Below, one piece after another: positions 1 through 7,769 of a stretch of 64,000 nt of DNA. The translations under genes were made by a program, and so were the position numbers. The first letter of the stretch is position 1; each line of letters begins with the position of its first letter. This DNA is from Oscillospiraceae bacterium (GTDB taxonomy: Bacteria > Bacillota > Clostridia > Oscillospirales > Oscillospiraceae), in NCBI GenBank assembly GCA_017434755.1, contig JAFRER010000006.1, positions 62,001-126,000 on the forward strand. Direction: 5' to 3'. The notes beneath the pieces were generated by a model. It did no database searches, was not told the DNA's origin, and was given only the letters and a program-made list of their open reading frames with translations.

Positions 1-83
1 TTCCCGTATGATGTGATGCCCCCCTTTCAGAGAGAAGAGACCATTCTGTCCTCTGCTTCTGCCTGAGGCATATAGAAAGAGCC

Positions 84-126
84 AAAACAGCACCCTGACC
101 TCTTTTTGCAGTCCGGGTGCTGTTTT
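84..126. terminator. Intrinsic terminator, bidirectional
   Basis: A perfect 12-bp stem (AAAACAGCACCC at 84-95 with its complement at 115-126) has A-runs and T-runs on its two flanks. It probably ends a gene lying left of the window. Apart from this hairpin, positions 1-280 hold nothing I can recognise. Confidence 0.75.
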
Positions 127-294
127 GTTATTCCTGTGCTCTAATTATATCATCCGGGGCAGGTGTTTTCCACATTTATATTAAAAAAACCGGTAAAACA
201 TGCGGTCATTTTCCTCTTGATAAATGCGGATAAATAAAGTAAAACAGTATATGATATAACACTCCGTCAGGACAATGAGCAAGGAGGAAAAAAC

Positions 295-1665
295 ATGAAA
301 AAGATATTTGCAATGATCCTCGCGCTGTACATGATTTTCGCGCTGGCAGCCTGCGGTGAGGGTGCGGCGCAGAGCGTTCTGGACGCGGCGGCCGAAGCGC
401 AGGAGGTGCTCAGTGAAGCACAGGATCTTTTCGGAGAGAGCGGCGAAGAAGAGGAACACGAGATCGTGATCCCGGACGCAGTCCTCGCGCTGAGTGAGGA
501 GGAGGAAGTCCTGCTCAACGGCGAGCTGAAGGATAACGTTTATACGAACAAATACTTCGGCTTCCGCTTCACCGCGCCGGAGGGCTGGACCCTGATCCGC
601 CTTAACGACGACGCGACCGATCCCACCAAGCCCGTTTCCTTCCGGCAGGCCTACGAGGAGGAACAGAACGGGATCATGTTCATGGCTTCGGGGGAGGGCA
701 TGAGCGAATACCTCACCATTATCATCACGGCGCTCGATGACGATGAGAAGGGCCTGAGCGAGGAGGAGCTCGTCAGACAGAACATAGAGGACATCAAGGA
801 GATTTACCAGGCCTTCGGCGACGAGATCGAAGCGGAATACACCACCCGGACCCTCGCCGGCGAGGAGCATCCGATGGGCCACTATGACAGCGAGAGCGGC
901 GAATCCCACTACTTCAGCTTTTATATCCCGCAGGGGGATTTCGAGCTCGACATCAGCATCACCACGGCCACGACGGACCTTGAGGAGTATCTGAAGCTCT
1001 TTGAAAAGGTCGGCCCCGACGGCGAGCCGCTGGTGCAGCACGGCAGCCTGCTCTACATGGGTCACGCCAGCCTCCGCGTCACTACGCCGGAGGAAAAGGT
1101 GATCTATATCGACCCCTATGTCGGCGACTACTCGGTCCCGGCGGACCTGATCCTCATCACCCACGGCCACTATGACCACAACAACCCGAAGAAGGTCGCC
1201 GGGCGCAACGAGGGCTGCGAGATCATTACGTGGAAAGAGGCGCTCAAGGGCGGACACCAGACTTTTGACCTCGGCTATGTCACGGTGGAGGCCGTGCAGG
1301 CCGGGAACAACAGGAACCACAAGCTCACCGACAGCGTAGGCTATGTGCTCACGCTCTCCGACGGCATAAAGATCTACGTCAGCGGAGACACGAGCACGAC
1401 GGATCAGATGAAGGAGCTCGCGGCACAGAACATCGATTATGCCTTTTTCTGCTGCGACGGGCAGTACAACATGGGGATGGAGGAAGCGATCGAGTGCGCG
1501 AAGCTCGTCGGCGCGAAGATCAACATCCCGTACCATATGATCGTGAAGGACGGCAAGTACTTCGATGCCGACCGTGCAGAGCTGTTTGCCGCGCCGAACC
1601 GCCTGATCCTTGCGGACGGCGAAGAGATCGAGCTGAACGGGAAAAACCTGGAGCTCAAAAAATAG
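295..1665 (+). CDS. MBL-fold metallohydrolase lipoprotein
   Basis: A 456-residue secreted lipoprotein with an N-terminal signal ending in a lipobox (LAAC, lipidated Cys20). Residues about 80-230 form an N-terminal domain beginning YTNKYFGFRF that I do not recognise. Residues about 240-450 are a metallo-beta-lactamase fold of the UlaG-like type: the zinc motif HGHYDH spans residues 290-295 and a later SGD motif contributes Asp365. The substrate is unknown and the enzyme should act outside the membrane. The start is set by an AAGGAGG ribosome binding site at about 282-288. The gene is followed by a strong terminator and appears monocistronic. The fusion of an unknown domain to an exported MBL domain is unusual. 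Confidence 0.85.
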   Translation: MKKIFAMILALYMIFALAACGEGAAQSVLDAAAEAQEVLSEAQDLFGESGEEEEHEIVIPDAVLALSEEEEVLLNGELKDNVYTNKYFGFRFTAPEGWTLIRLNDDATDPTKPVSFRQAYEEEQNGIMFMASGEGMSEYLTIIITALDDDEKGLSEEELVRQNIEDIKEIYQAFGDEIEAEYTTRTLAGEEHPMGHYDSESGESHYFSFYIPQGDFELDISITTATTDLEEYLKLFEKVGPDGEPLVQHGSLLYMGHASLRVTTPEEKVIYIDPYVGDYSVPADLILITHGHYDHNNPKKVAGRNEGCEIITWKEALKGGHQTFDLGYVTVEAVQAGNNRNHKLTDSVGYVLTLSDGIKIYVSGDTSTTDQMKELAAQNIDYAFFCCDGQYNMGMEEAIECAKLVGAKINIPYHMIVKDGKYFDADRAELFAAPNRLILADGEEIELNGKNLELKK

Positions 1666-1688
1666 AAGGAACGCATCCGATAAGACTG

Positions 1689-1718
1689 CACCCGGACCGC
1701 GGTGAAGCGGTCCGGGTG
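1689..1718 (+). terminator. Intrinsic terminator of the MBL lipoprotein gene
   Basis: A perfect 12-bp stem (CACCCGGACCGC with its complement at 1707-1718) is followed by six T residues, 23 bases past the stop codon. Confidence 0.9.
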
Positions 1719-1731
1719 TTTTTTATGCCTA

Positions 1732-1760
1732 TTGCCGATCGATCGACGCGATGATATACT
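1732..1760 (+). promoter_or_regulatory. SigA-type promoter for the DUF3592-like gene
   Basis: TTGCCG (1732-1737), 17 bases, then TATACT (1755-1760) with an upstream TG. It lies across the ATG at 1751, so that ATG cannot be in the transcript; this supports the downstream start at 1799. Confidence 0.7.
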
Positions 1761-1798
1761 TTTCGTGGAACAAAAATCTGTCTGAAGAGAAGAACGAT

Positions 1799-2248
1799 AT
1801 GAAGATTGTGATATGTTTCCTGTGCTTTTCCCTGTGCGGCTGGATATGGATGACAGCGGAGTCCGTCAAGCAGCGCCGCTTCAGGGCAAAGACCAAGAGC
1901 GAAACGGCCCGTGCCGGCGGGATCATAACCGGCTATGAATCAAAAATGATAAATTGGGGGCGCAGTCAGGTGAAGGCGTATTTCCCCGTGGTCAGTTTCT
2001 CCGTAGGGGCCGAGGAATACACGGTGATCTCGAAGAAGTATTACCCGGAGCTGAGGAACTTCCCCGTAGAGCGGCCGGAGGTGGGCAGCGGCGTGGTCCT
2101 GTTTTATGACCCGGCCGATCCCGCGAAGATGCACCTCGAGACAGAGGAGCAGGAAAGGGCAGGAGGTAATTTCAGGCTTGGGTGGATCGTTATAGGCGTC
2201 AGCGGTGTGCTGAGCATCATTGTCGGCCTTGTGATGAAGTGGTTTTAA
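1799..2248 (+). CDS. DUF3592-like membrane protein
   Basis: A 149-residue protein with one transmembrane segment at each end (about residues 3-20 and 125-146). Between them is a beta-rich external domain containing YFPVVSFSVGAEEYTV and VVLFYDPADPAKMHLE. This layout and the FYDPxDP motif fit the DUF3592 family, whose function is unknown. I use ATG 1799, not 1751, because the promoter -10 overlaps the earlier ATG and a GAAGAGAAG ribosome binding site precedes 1799. No partner gene is adjacent. Confidence 0.7.
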   Translation: MKIVICFLCFSLCGWIWMTAESVKQRRFRAKTKSETARAGGIITGYESKMINWGRSQVKAYFPVVSFSVGAEEYTVISKKYYPELRNFPVERPEVGSGVVLFYDPADPAKMHLETEEQERAGGNFRLGWIVIGVSGVLSIIVGLVMKWF

Positions 2249-2388
2249 AAGCATTTTTGATCAGATCATTTCAAACGACCAGGAAACACTGAAAGGACCG
2301 GGAAAGATCCCTGCAGAAGGTTCCAATCTGTATGCCGATGAGAAGAGCCTGTTTTTCAGAGTGACATAAGGGCATTCATGTTAACAGG

Positions 2389-2428
2389 AAAGGAGCAGCA
2401 TGACCGGCAAGGGCCACGCTGCTCCTTT
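2389..2428 (+). terminator. Intrinsic terminator
   Basis: An 11-bp stem (AAAGGAGCAGC with its complement at 2418-2428) followed by T residues. It lies 140 bases past the DUF3592-like gene; the intervening 2249-2388 holds no gene I can support. A GTTAACATAAT motif follows at 2443. Confidence 0.8.
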
Positions 2429-2442
2429 TTATGATCAGAATT

Positions 2443-2453
2443 GTTAACATAAT
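2443..2453 (+). repeat. XerD-arm-like motif 1
   Basis: GTTAACATAAT. Its reverse complement ATTATGTTAAC resembles the XerD arm of dif. It sits 14 bases past a terminator hairpin. Confidence 0.5.
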
Positions 2454-2492
2454 ATAGTTGCCATAAGATTTTGACGGGAAAGGCGGAGGATC

Positions 2493-3047
2493 TCAGTCCG
2501 TGATCACGCGGGGGATGCGGACATCGTTTTCTTCAACGGGGATGTCTGTACAGAGCATGCGGCGGAAGCAGAGGCAGACGGCGTTGCGACGTTCCCGGGC
2601 GAGGAAGCGGTCGTAATACCCGCCGCCATGGCCCAGTCTGCGGCCGTCTTCCGAGGCCGATACGCAGGGGACGAGGATGAGCTCGAGCTCACCGGCGGTC
2701 TTCGTCTTCGCGCAGTCCTCCGGCTCGGGAATTCCCATCGTTCCCGGGCGCAGTTCGTCAGGACTGTCTATTCGCACGGCGAGCATCTCCCTTCCGACGC
2801 ACTTGGGCACAAATACTTCCTTCCCGTCCGACAGAGCCTGCCGGATGATGCGGTCCGTGGGCGGCTCGCCGGGCATGCTCACATAGACGAACAAGCTCCG
2901 GGAAGCGGCGTATTCCGGGGAGGACAGGACCTGCTCCTGTATGCTCTCTCCGGCAGCGCGTCTGTATTCATCCGGCAGTTCCCTTCGCTTGGCGAGCAGC
3001 CCTTTCCGGAGATGCTTCTTTTCGGTTTTTGCCAGGCTTTGTTTCAT
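2493..3047 (-). CDS. 5-formyltetrahydrofolate cyclo-ligase
   Basis: A 184-residue cytoplasmic enzyme that converts 5-formyl-THF plus ATP to 5,10-methenyl-THF, returning formylated folate to one-carbon metabolism. The family signature GHGGGYYDRF spans residues 139-148, and the N-terminal basic helix with KKHLRKGLLAKRREL is typical. The C-terminus ENDVRIPRVIT also fits. The start at 3047 follows a GGAGGA ribosome binding site at 3051-3056; 23 residues upstream are discarded. Length agrees with the family. No adjacent folate genes. Confidence 0.92.
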   Translation of the reverse strand: MKQSLAKTEKKHLRKGLLAKRRELPDEYRRAAGESIQEQVLSSPEYAASRSLFVYVSMPGEPPTDRIIRQALSDGKEVFVPKCVGREMLAVRIDSPDELRPGTMGIPEPEDCAKTKTAGELELILVPCVSASEDGRRLGHGGGYYDRFLARERRNAVCLCFRRMLCTDIPVEENDVRIPRVITD

Positions 3048-3156
3048 AGATCCTCCACTTCCGGGCAGCGGGAAACAGCCCGTGTGTTCAGTGTACCACC
3101 GGTGCGTGGAAAACACAACGGACGATACGGAGAATGAGAAGCCTGTGAGGAAACTG

Positions 3157-3186
3157 TTGCCGTTATTCCTGACGTGATGCTATACT
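3157..3186 (+). promoter_or_regulatory. Promoter for the flavin reductase-like gene
   Basis: TTGCCG (3157-3162), an 18-base spacer and TATACT (3181-3186) with an extended TGC just before it. Confidence 0.65.
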
Positions 3187-3270
3187 GGTTCCGTAAAGAA
3201 AAGACATGAAAGAAGAGCCGTCCTCCTCATGGTGAGCGGACGGCACGGTAACGGAAAGGAGAAATTGACA

Positions 3271-3816
3271 ATGAGCGGATTCGAGGAAAAAGAATACAAG
3301 GTATTCGATCTTTTCGAGAAACAGTGGGCGCTGGTGACCGCGGGGAACATGGAGCGCTTCAACTCCTGCACGGTCGCATGGGGCAGCCTCGGCACGATCT
3401 TCTCAAGGCCCGGACACAGCGGCCCGACGGCGACGGTCTATCTCCATCCCTCTCGCTATACAAAGGAGATCATGACGGAGAGCGAATGCTTCACGGTGAG
3501 TTTCCTGCCGGAGCAGTACAGAAAGGCATACGGAGTAATGGGCTCCCGTTCAGGCCGCGATCACGACAAGGCGGCCGAAGCGGGACTCACACCCGTGGCG
3601 ATGGGGAAGGCGGTCACCTATGAGGAGGCGGAGCTCGTCTTCCTCTGCCGCAAGATCTATCAGCATCAGTTCACGAAGAGCGATCTTGCAAAGGAGGTGT
3701 GCGATTATTACATCGCGCATCCTGAGGTGTACCCGCCCGACGAAAACGGCGTCTGGCAGCCGCACTGGGTCTTCATGGGCGATATCCTTGAAGTGAGAGA
3801 TAAAAGACAGGGCTGA
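3271..3816 (+). CDS. Flavin reductase family protein (FMN-binding)
   Basis: A 181-residue cytoplasmic protein of the FMN-binding split-barrel flavin reductase type. Recognisable family features are an early WALVTAG stretch, NSCTVAWGSLG (residues about 28-38), HPSRYTKEIM, the fold segment ECFTVSFLP and the GSRSGRDHDK loop. Such proteins reduce FMN or act as small flavin oxidoreductases; the substrate here is unknown. ATG 3271 is chosen because AAAGGAG lies 9-15 bases upstream. It has its own promoter and terminator. Confidence 0.85.
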   Translation: MSGFEEKEYKVFDLFEKQWALVTAGNMERFNSCTVAWGSLGTIFSRPGHSGPTATVYLHPSRYTKEIMTESECFTVSFLPEQYRKAYGVMGSRSGRDHDKAAEAGLTPVAMGKAVTYEEAELVFLCRKIYQHQFTKSDLAKEVCDYYIAHPEVYPPDENGVWQPHWVFMGDILEVRDKRQG

Positions 3817-3820
3817 GAGA

Positions 3821-3860
3821 TAAAGGAAAGACCTTTCCATCCGGGAGGGTCTTCCTTTTA
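3821..3860 (+). terminator. Intrinsic terminator of the flavin reductase-like gene
   Basis: The AAAGGAAAGACC arm pairs with GGTCTTCCTTT with one bulged base; T residues follow. Confidence 0.65.
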
Positions 3861-3869
3861 CTGTAATTT

Positions 3870-3880
3870 GTTTACATAAT
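3870..3880 (+). repeat. XerD-arm-like motif 2
   Basis: GTTTACATAAT, 10 bases past a terminator hairpin; matches the reverse complement of a dif XerD arm. Confidence 0.55.
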
Positions 3881-3950
3881 GAAGTTAACGGATCGGTTAT
3901 CATAAAGGTGGGGAGGACAGGATGAAAAGGAAAAGAAGCGCGGGCAATGG

Positions 3951-3979
3951 TTGTTGTTTGCGGCGGGGGATGCTATAAT
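3951..3979 (+). promoter_or_regulatory. Promoter for the lipoprotein at 4011
   Basis: TTGTTG, a 17-base spacer and TATAAT with extended TGC; the gene starts 32 bases downstream. Confidence 0.75.
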
Positions 3980-4010
3980 CCACGTATAAAGCGACTATAA
4001 GGAGCAGACC

Positions 4011-4607
4011 ATGAAAAAGATCACTTCTCTCATTGTACTCCTTGCCCTTGTGCTTTCCCTTTGTGCCTGCGGGACGGCCGCGGGTGGAGAGAAAGAGCCT
4101 GAAGACCCCGTGTGGGAGCGATTCAGGAGCCTTGGAAGGGTAGTGAACGTGAACGGAACGGAGCTCGTTTCGGTAGACGTCTCTTCCCAGATCGTCGGGA
4201 CCGATGTGACGCAGGACGTACTCGACACGAACGTCGGCGAAAGCTACGCCTCCGCCGAGCTCAACGAGGATGGCTCCGTCACCTTCCAGCTGACGAAGGA
4301 GCAGCTCCGGGCCATGCTCGACAGCATCGTGCAAAAAATGGACGACGAGCTGAAGGCTCTGGTGGAGAACCCCGACTACGCGTTCACGGAGATAACGTAT
4401 AACGAAGACCTTACCGTCTTCGATGTGCATCTCAGCTCGGAGAAGGTCGGATACATGGAGGGCTTCATGGCGTTGGGCTTCTATATGTACGGCGGCCTGT
4501 ACGCCACCTATTCCGGGAACGAGGGCGCGGTCATCACGGTAAACTACTATGGACCGGACGGCAGCCTCATCAGCTCGGCGAACTCTTCGAACACGACGGA
4601 AAACTGA
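4011..4607 (+). CDS. Lipoprotein of unknown function
   Basis: A 198-residue exported protein with a signal peptide ending in LCAC (lipidated Cys near residue 20). The mature part is acidic and mixed alpha/beta, including EDGSVTFQLTKEQLRAML and a C-terminal small-residue stretch FMALGFYMYGGLYATYSG that could be a buried helix or weak membrane segment. I do not recognise the family. The ribosome binding site is AAGGAG at about 3999-4004. The next gene begins 40 bases later in the same direction, so the two may be cotranscribed. Confidence 0.75.
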   Translation: MKKITSLIVLLALVLSLCACGTAAGGEKEPEDPVWERFRSLGRVVNVNGTELVSVDVSSQIVGTDVTQDVLDTNVGESYASAELNEDGSVTFQLTKEQLRAMLDSIVQKMDDELKALVENPDYAFTEITYNEDLTVFDVHLSSEKVGYMEGFMALGFYMYGGLYATYSGNEGAVITVNYYGPDGSLISSANSSNTTEN

Positions 4608-4647
4608 CGCGCAGCGGTCGGAGGAAACCTGTACGGGAGGTGCGGAT

Positions 4648-5589
4648 ATGAAAAGAGCGCTTATAAGTTTGTTTACCGCGGCGCTGGCGCTGATGCTCGC
4701 CGTGCCCTGTGCGGCGGAAAGCACGGTACCCGTGGATGAGTTCGGCTTTACCGTGACCATGCCCGACGGCTGCCACATCCTGACGCGCGACAGGGAGCAG
4801 ACGGGCGAGGCATGGGGGCAGCTGAGCGAGGAACAGCAGGCGCGCGTGATGCAGAACTTCCTGAACAACGACATCTACGTAAACGCGGTCTCAAAGGACC
4901 TGTCGTACGAGATCATCGTCTCTGTCCGGCAGGGGGAGAACTATGAGCAGGTCTTCGATCTGGGCAGGCTCAGCGATGAGGATATCCGGAAAGGCTATGC
5001 GGGCTCGTTCAAGACCACCGCGGAGCAGCTGGGGATCTCAGAGGACGAGATCACCGTCTACGGCACCGAGGGCCTGAAATACGTCCGCGCCGAGGGCTGC
5101 GTCACGGACGGTGAACAATCGACCTGGGTGATCTATTACACCACCATCGTCAACGGCATATCCCTGCAGTGCAATTACAAGTCTGTCTCCGGGCCGGTCA
5201 CCGCGGAGCGGCGGGACATGATGAAAGCGGTGGTGGACGGCATACGCTTCCGGGAGATAAAGGAAAAACCCGCCCAGACGCCCGCCGCGGAAGAGAGCTC
5301 CTCCCCGGGGCTCACAGCGAAGATCGTCCTGGCTGCGGCCGGCGGGATCACCGCGGTGATCGGGGTGCCCGCCATGATCATCGGCGGTATCCGGAAAGGG
5401 AAAAAGAACCGGCAGGAGGAAGGGCCGAAGATCCGCTTCGCCTGTTCTGACTGCGGCCATACCTTCGCGGAGCGAAAAATCGTGTGCCCATTCTGTGGTG
5501 CGGAAGACAGCATCCGCTCGATCTACCGCCGGCAGACGGAGGAGGAAGAGAAACTCCCCGCCCCGGAAGACTCGGACAGCCGGGACTGA
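4648..5589 (+). CDS. Secreted-domain membrane protein with C-terminal zinc ribbon
   Basis: A 313-residue protein with a signal peptide (cleavage near CAAES, residue about 24), an external domain, one transmembrane helix (about residues 233-255) and a cytoplasmic tail. The tail carries a zinc ribbon CSDCGHTF...CPFCGAED. The external domain begins PVDEFGFTVTMPDGCHI; I do not recognise its family. The start is set by GGGAGG at about 4635. It follows the lipoprotein at 4011 by 40 bases and may share its promoter. The layout, outer sensor-like domain and inner zinc ribbon, recurs in several proteins at 29.8-43 kb. Confidence 0.75.
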   Translation: MKRALISLFTAALALMLAVPCAAESTVPVDEFGFTVTMPDGCHILTRDREQTGEAWGQLSEEQQARVMQNFLNNDIYVNAVSKDLSYEIIVSVRQGENYEQVFDLGRLSDEDIRKGYAGSFKTTAEQLGISEDEITVYGTEGLKYVRAEGCVTDGEQSTWVIYYTTIVNGISLQCNYKSVSGPVTAERRDMMKAVVDGIRFREIKEKPAQTPAAEESSSPGLTAKIVLAAAGGITAVIGVPAMIIGGIRKGKKNRQEEGPKIRFACSDCGHTFAERKIVCPFCGAEDSIRSIYRRQTEEEEKLPAPEDSDSRD

Positions 5590-5704
5590 AAAATTACATC
5601 GATCGATGGGAAAAATCCGGAGAGTAAGCGAAAGCCTTGCGCTGCAGCACTTTCCGGTCCGCCGATGGGTTGAATAATTACACTGTCGGATGTAAAAAAC
5701 ACAA

Positions 5705-5752
5705 AAACAGGACAGACGTCTGCCCGGAATAGGTCAGGCGGCCGTCCTGTTT
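5705..5752 (+). terminator. Intrinsic terminator
   Basis: The AAACAGGAC arm (5705-5713) pairs with GTCCTGTTT (5744-5752), with inner GC pairing, ending the 4011-5589 pair. Confidence 0.65.
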
Positions 5753-5793
5753 GCTTAAGCGCTTACTTAGTTATTGCACTATTTATTATAATA

Positions 5794-5822
5794 TTGACAT
5801 TATTTTGCGGAACCCATATAAT
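5794..5822 (+). promoter_or_regulatory. Consensus SigA promoter
   Basis: TTGACA (5794-5799), a 17-base spacer and TATAAT (5817-5822), a perfect housekeeping promoter. It should give constitutive strong expression of the TIM-barrel gene at 5869. Confidence 0.9.
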
Positions 5823-5868
5823 GACTTCAGAAACACCTGTGAGATCAGAGAAATGAGAGGAGAAAGGT

Positions 5869-6696
5869 ATGAAGATCGGGACCAACACATTCGGACTTGG
5901 CGCGGCATTCGGCAAAAGCTATAAGGGAACGCTGGCTTCCCTCAAAGAGGCGGGGATCACTTCGGTGGAGCCCTGCATCCTCTTCCCGGCAAACCTTGTG
6001 GACAGGATATCAGCCTTCGTGGTCCGGCAGATGCCGGTGGCCGGCGGGATCTTCCCCTCCGCCTACGGGGCCGAGACCATACGGACGCTGCGGGATCAGG
6101 GATTTACAGTCGTTTCAGTGCATGTGATGGGCCTGAACCGGAAGCTCGGCAAGATCGACGATCTGCTGCGCTTCTGCAAGGACAACGGAATCAAGTATGC
6201 GGTCTTCAGCTTTATGGAAGGCTCGGTGGCGAATATCCGTAAGCTGCTTCCCGCATTAAGCGACGCGGCGAAGAAGTTCCGCGAAGAGGGCATGTGGCTG
6301 CTGATCCATAACCACGCACAGGAGTGGCAGGAGAGCGAAGGCACCAGCGTGATGGAGTTCCTTGCCGAAAGCGTGCCGGAGCTGGGCTTTGAGCTCGACG
6401 CGGGCTGGACGGAGTACGCCGGCGTGTCCAGCGTGGAGGCCATGAAGAGGCTCGGCGGCAGAATCCGCCTTCTGCATCTGAAGGAGATCCAGAAGGGGGA
6501 GGTAGACCTCGGCAAGCCCTTCTGCGTGGCGCCCGGCACGGGGATCCTTCCCCTTGCGGAGATTCTGCAGGCGGCGGCCGGGCTGGAGCTCGACGAGGAC
6601 GGAATCCTCTTTGACCAGGACAACTCCGTCAGCGGCGATATCCTCGCCGATATCCGCGAGGGCGTGAAGAACGTTCAGGCGGCTGTCGCGCCCTGA
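5869..6696 (+). CDS. Sugar phosphate isomerase/epimerase family protein
   Basis: A 275-residue cytoplasmic TIM-barrel protein of the AP-endonuclease-2/xylose-isomerase-like class. Features are VSVHVMGLN, WLLIHNHAQEW (metal-ligand His residues near 143-146), GFELDAGWTEYAG (a metal-binding Asp), and RIRLLHLKEIQKG (a metal His). The order of acidic and His ligands fits divalent-metal sugar isomerases; the sugar is unknown. The start follows GGAGAAAGG. It stands alone between a perfect promoter and two terminators, which argues for a steady housekeeping role. Confidence 0.85.
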   Translation: MKIGTNTFGLGAAFGKSYKGTLASLKEAGITSVEPCILFPANLVDRISAFVVRQMPVAGGIFPSAYGAETIRTLRDQGFTVVSVHVMGLNRKLGKIDDLLRFCKDNGIKYAVFSFMEGSVANIRKLLPALSDAAKKFREEGMWLLIHNHAQEWQESEGTSVMEFLAESVPELGFELDAGWTEYAGVSSVEAMKRLGGRIRLLHLKEIQKGEVDLGKPFCVAPGTGILPLAEILQAAAGLELDEDGILFDQDNSVSGDILADIREGVKNVQAAVAP

Positions 6697-6739
6697 AGAG
6701 AGGGCGAGACCACAAAGACTGACAGACAGGAAACGACGG

Positions 6740-6757
6740 AAAGCCCTGCGGGGCTTT
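6740..6757 (+). terminator. Intrinsic terminator
   Basis: Short GC stem AAAGCCC/GGGCTTT followed by T-rich sequence, 44 bases past the isomerase gene. Confidence 0.75.
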
Positions 6758-6773
6758 CTTATTTGTGCGCACC

Positions 6774-6784
6774 GTTAACATAAT
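6774..6784 (+). repeat. XerD-arm-like motif 3
   Basis: GTTAACATAAT, 16 bases past a terminator. Its complement reads ATTATGTTAAC with an ATTATA-like central spacer, and the position of a XerC arm holds AATTGCTGTTA, which only partly matches a Firmicutes XerC arm. Confidence 0.5.
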
Positions 6785-6885
6785 ATAATTAACAGCAATT
6801 ATTTTCTTGTTTTATCATAAGAAAACAAGGGGAGTAAGGCGCGGTGCTGCGGATGCTGTCATGGGGGAAAAGAGTATCCGAACAG

Positions 6886-6917
6886 AAACAGGAGCATCTG
6901 TTCAGATGCTCCTGTTT
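6886..6917. terminator. Bidirectional terminator
   Basis: A 15-bp perfect stem (AAACAGGAGCATCTG with its complement) separates the plus-strand isomerase from the minus-strand lectin lipoprotein that ends at 6971. Outer sequence is T-rich on both strands. Confidence 0.85.
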
Positions 6918-6970
6918 TCTATTCTCATGAGGCTTATATAACTATAAAGTCCGCTGATACAGACGGTGCC

Positions 6971-7591
6971 TTACTCTTTCGGTTTTTCGATCTCGCAGAC
7001 GAAGCCGATATTGTTCCGGTATACCTCGGGATAATCGCCGGCAGGGTCGTTTATGCAGTCGTTATAGACCCAGCCTCTGCCGGTCCAGTTCCAGATGAAC
7101 ACATAGTCCTCAACCCGCTCTCCGTCCATTTCGGAAGGCTCGCCGACGTCCCAGTTATAATAGAACTCCGCGTTGATATCGTCCGTCTCCCAGACGAGCA
7201 TGTCGAGCTCGCGGTGGAGGCCGATCCAGACCACTGTCACGCCCATTTCGCTTGCTAGGTCCACGACTTTGTTGAACTCATCAGAATCGTTTATGACGAC
7301 GAGATGGCCGCCTTCCTCCTCGCAGCGGGCCTTTGCCTCGGTCCAGCTGACGTTCTCGGCAAACAGCCTGTATTCCGAGACGATCTCCGGAGAGGGTTCG
7401 GGAGAGGGCTCCGGTTCGGGTTCGGACGTCTCCGGCGCCGCGGTGATCAGAACGACGGGCTCGGCCGCTTCTTCGGGTTCCGGCGCCGCGGTCTCTTTCT
7501 GCATATCTGCGAGCTTGCTCCGCAGCGATCCGCAGGCGCAGAGAGAAAGAAGTGCGGCGAGAACGAGAATGAGGGCGATGAGTTTCTTCAT
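6971..7591 (-). CDS. C-type lectin-fold lipoprotein
   Basis: A 206-residue lipoprotein: signal peptide with lipobox LCAC (Cys20), an acidic proline-rich linker (residues about 35-70, EPEPEPSPEPSPE), then a C-type lectin-like domain. The domain shows SWTEAKARCEEEGGHLVVINDSDE, WIGLHRE, a WDVGEPSEM loop in place of the usual WxxGEPN, and a C-terminal FVCE; Cys residues at the expected fold positions are kept. It probably binds a ligand at the cell surface. The ribosome binding site is weak to moderate (AGGAAGAGG). No partner is adjacent; the next minus-strand gene is separated by a terminator. Confidence 0.85.
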   Translation of the reverse strand: MKKLIALILVLAALLSLCACGSLRSKLADMQKETAAPEPEEAAEPVVLITAAPETSEPEPEPSPEPSPEIVSEYRLFAENVSWTEAKARCEEEGGHLVVINDSDEFNKVVDLASEMGVTVVWIGLHRELDMLVWETDDINAEFYYNWDVGEPSEMDGERVEDYVFIWNWTGRGWVYNDCINDPAGDYPEVYRNNIGFVCEIEKPKE

Positions 7592-7669
7592 TTTGAAAAC
7601 CTCTTCCTGAATTATCAGCAGAATGTCCGCATTTTAACCTAATCGAGGCAGATGCGCAAGAGGGACATG

Positions 7670-7703
7670 AAAAAAAGTTTCCCCGGCATAACGGCCGGGG
7701 AAA
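7670..7703 (-). terminator. Intrinsic terminator of the DUF2207-like gene
   Basis: On the minus strand TTTCCCCGGC pairs with GCCGGGGAAA and is followed by seven T residues. Confidence 0.9.
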
Positions 7704-7769
7704 ACGGAAACCGGAAGTTGCAGGGATGCTCTGCGTGTGTGGATGGGTTATTCTTTGATCGGAAACGGT

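Noticed and set aside
181-1536. Long minus-strand frame opposite the MBL lipoprotein
   Set aside because: Val/Leu/Arg-rich composition typical of an antisense shadow, and it extends through the promoter region of the real gene.
6750-6800. Full dif site
   Set aside because: The XerD-like arm and central spacer fit, but the XerC arm matches only about half its bases. The same holds at 44532, so neither is called dif.
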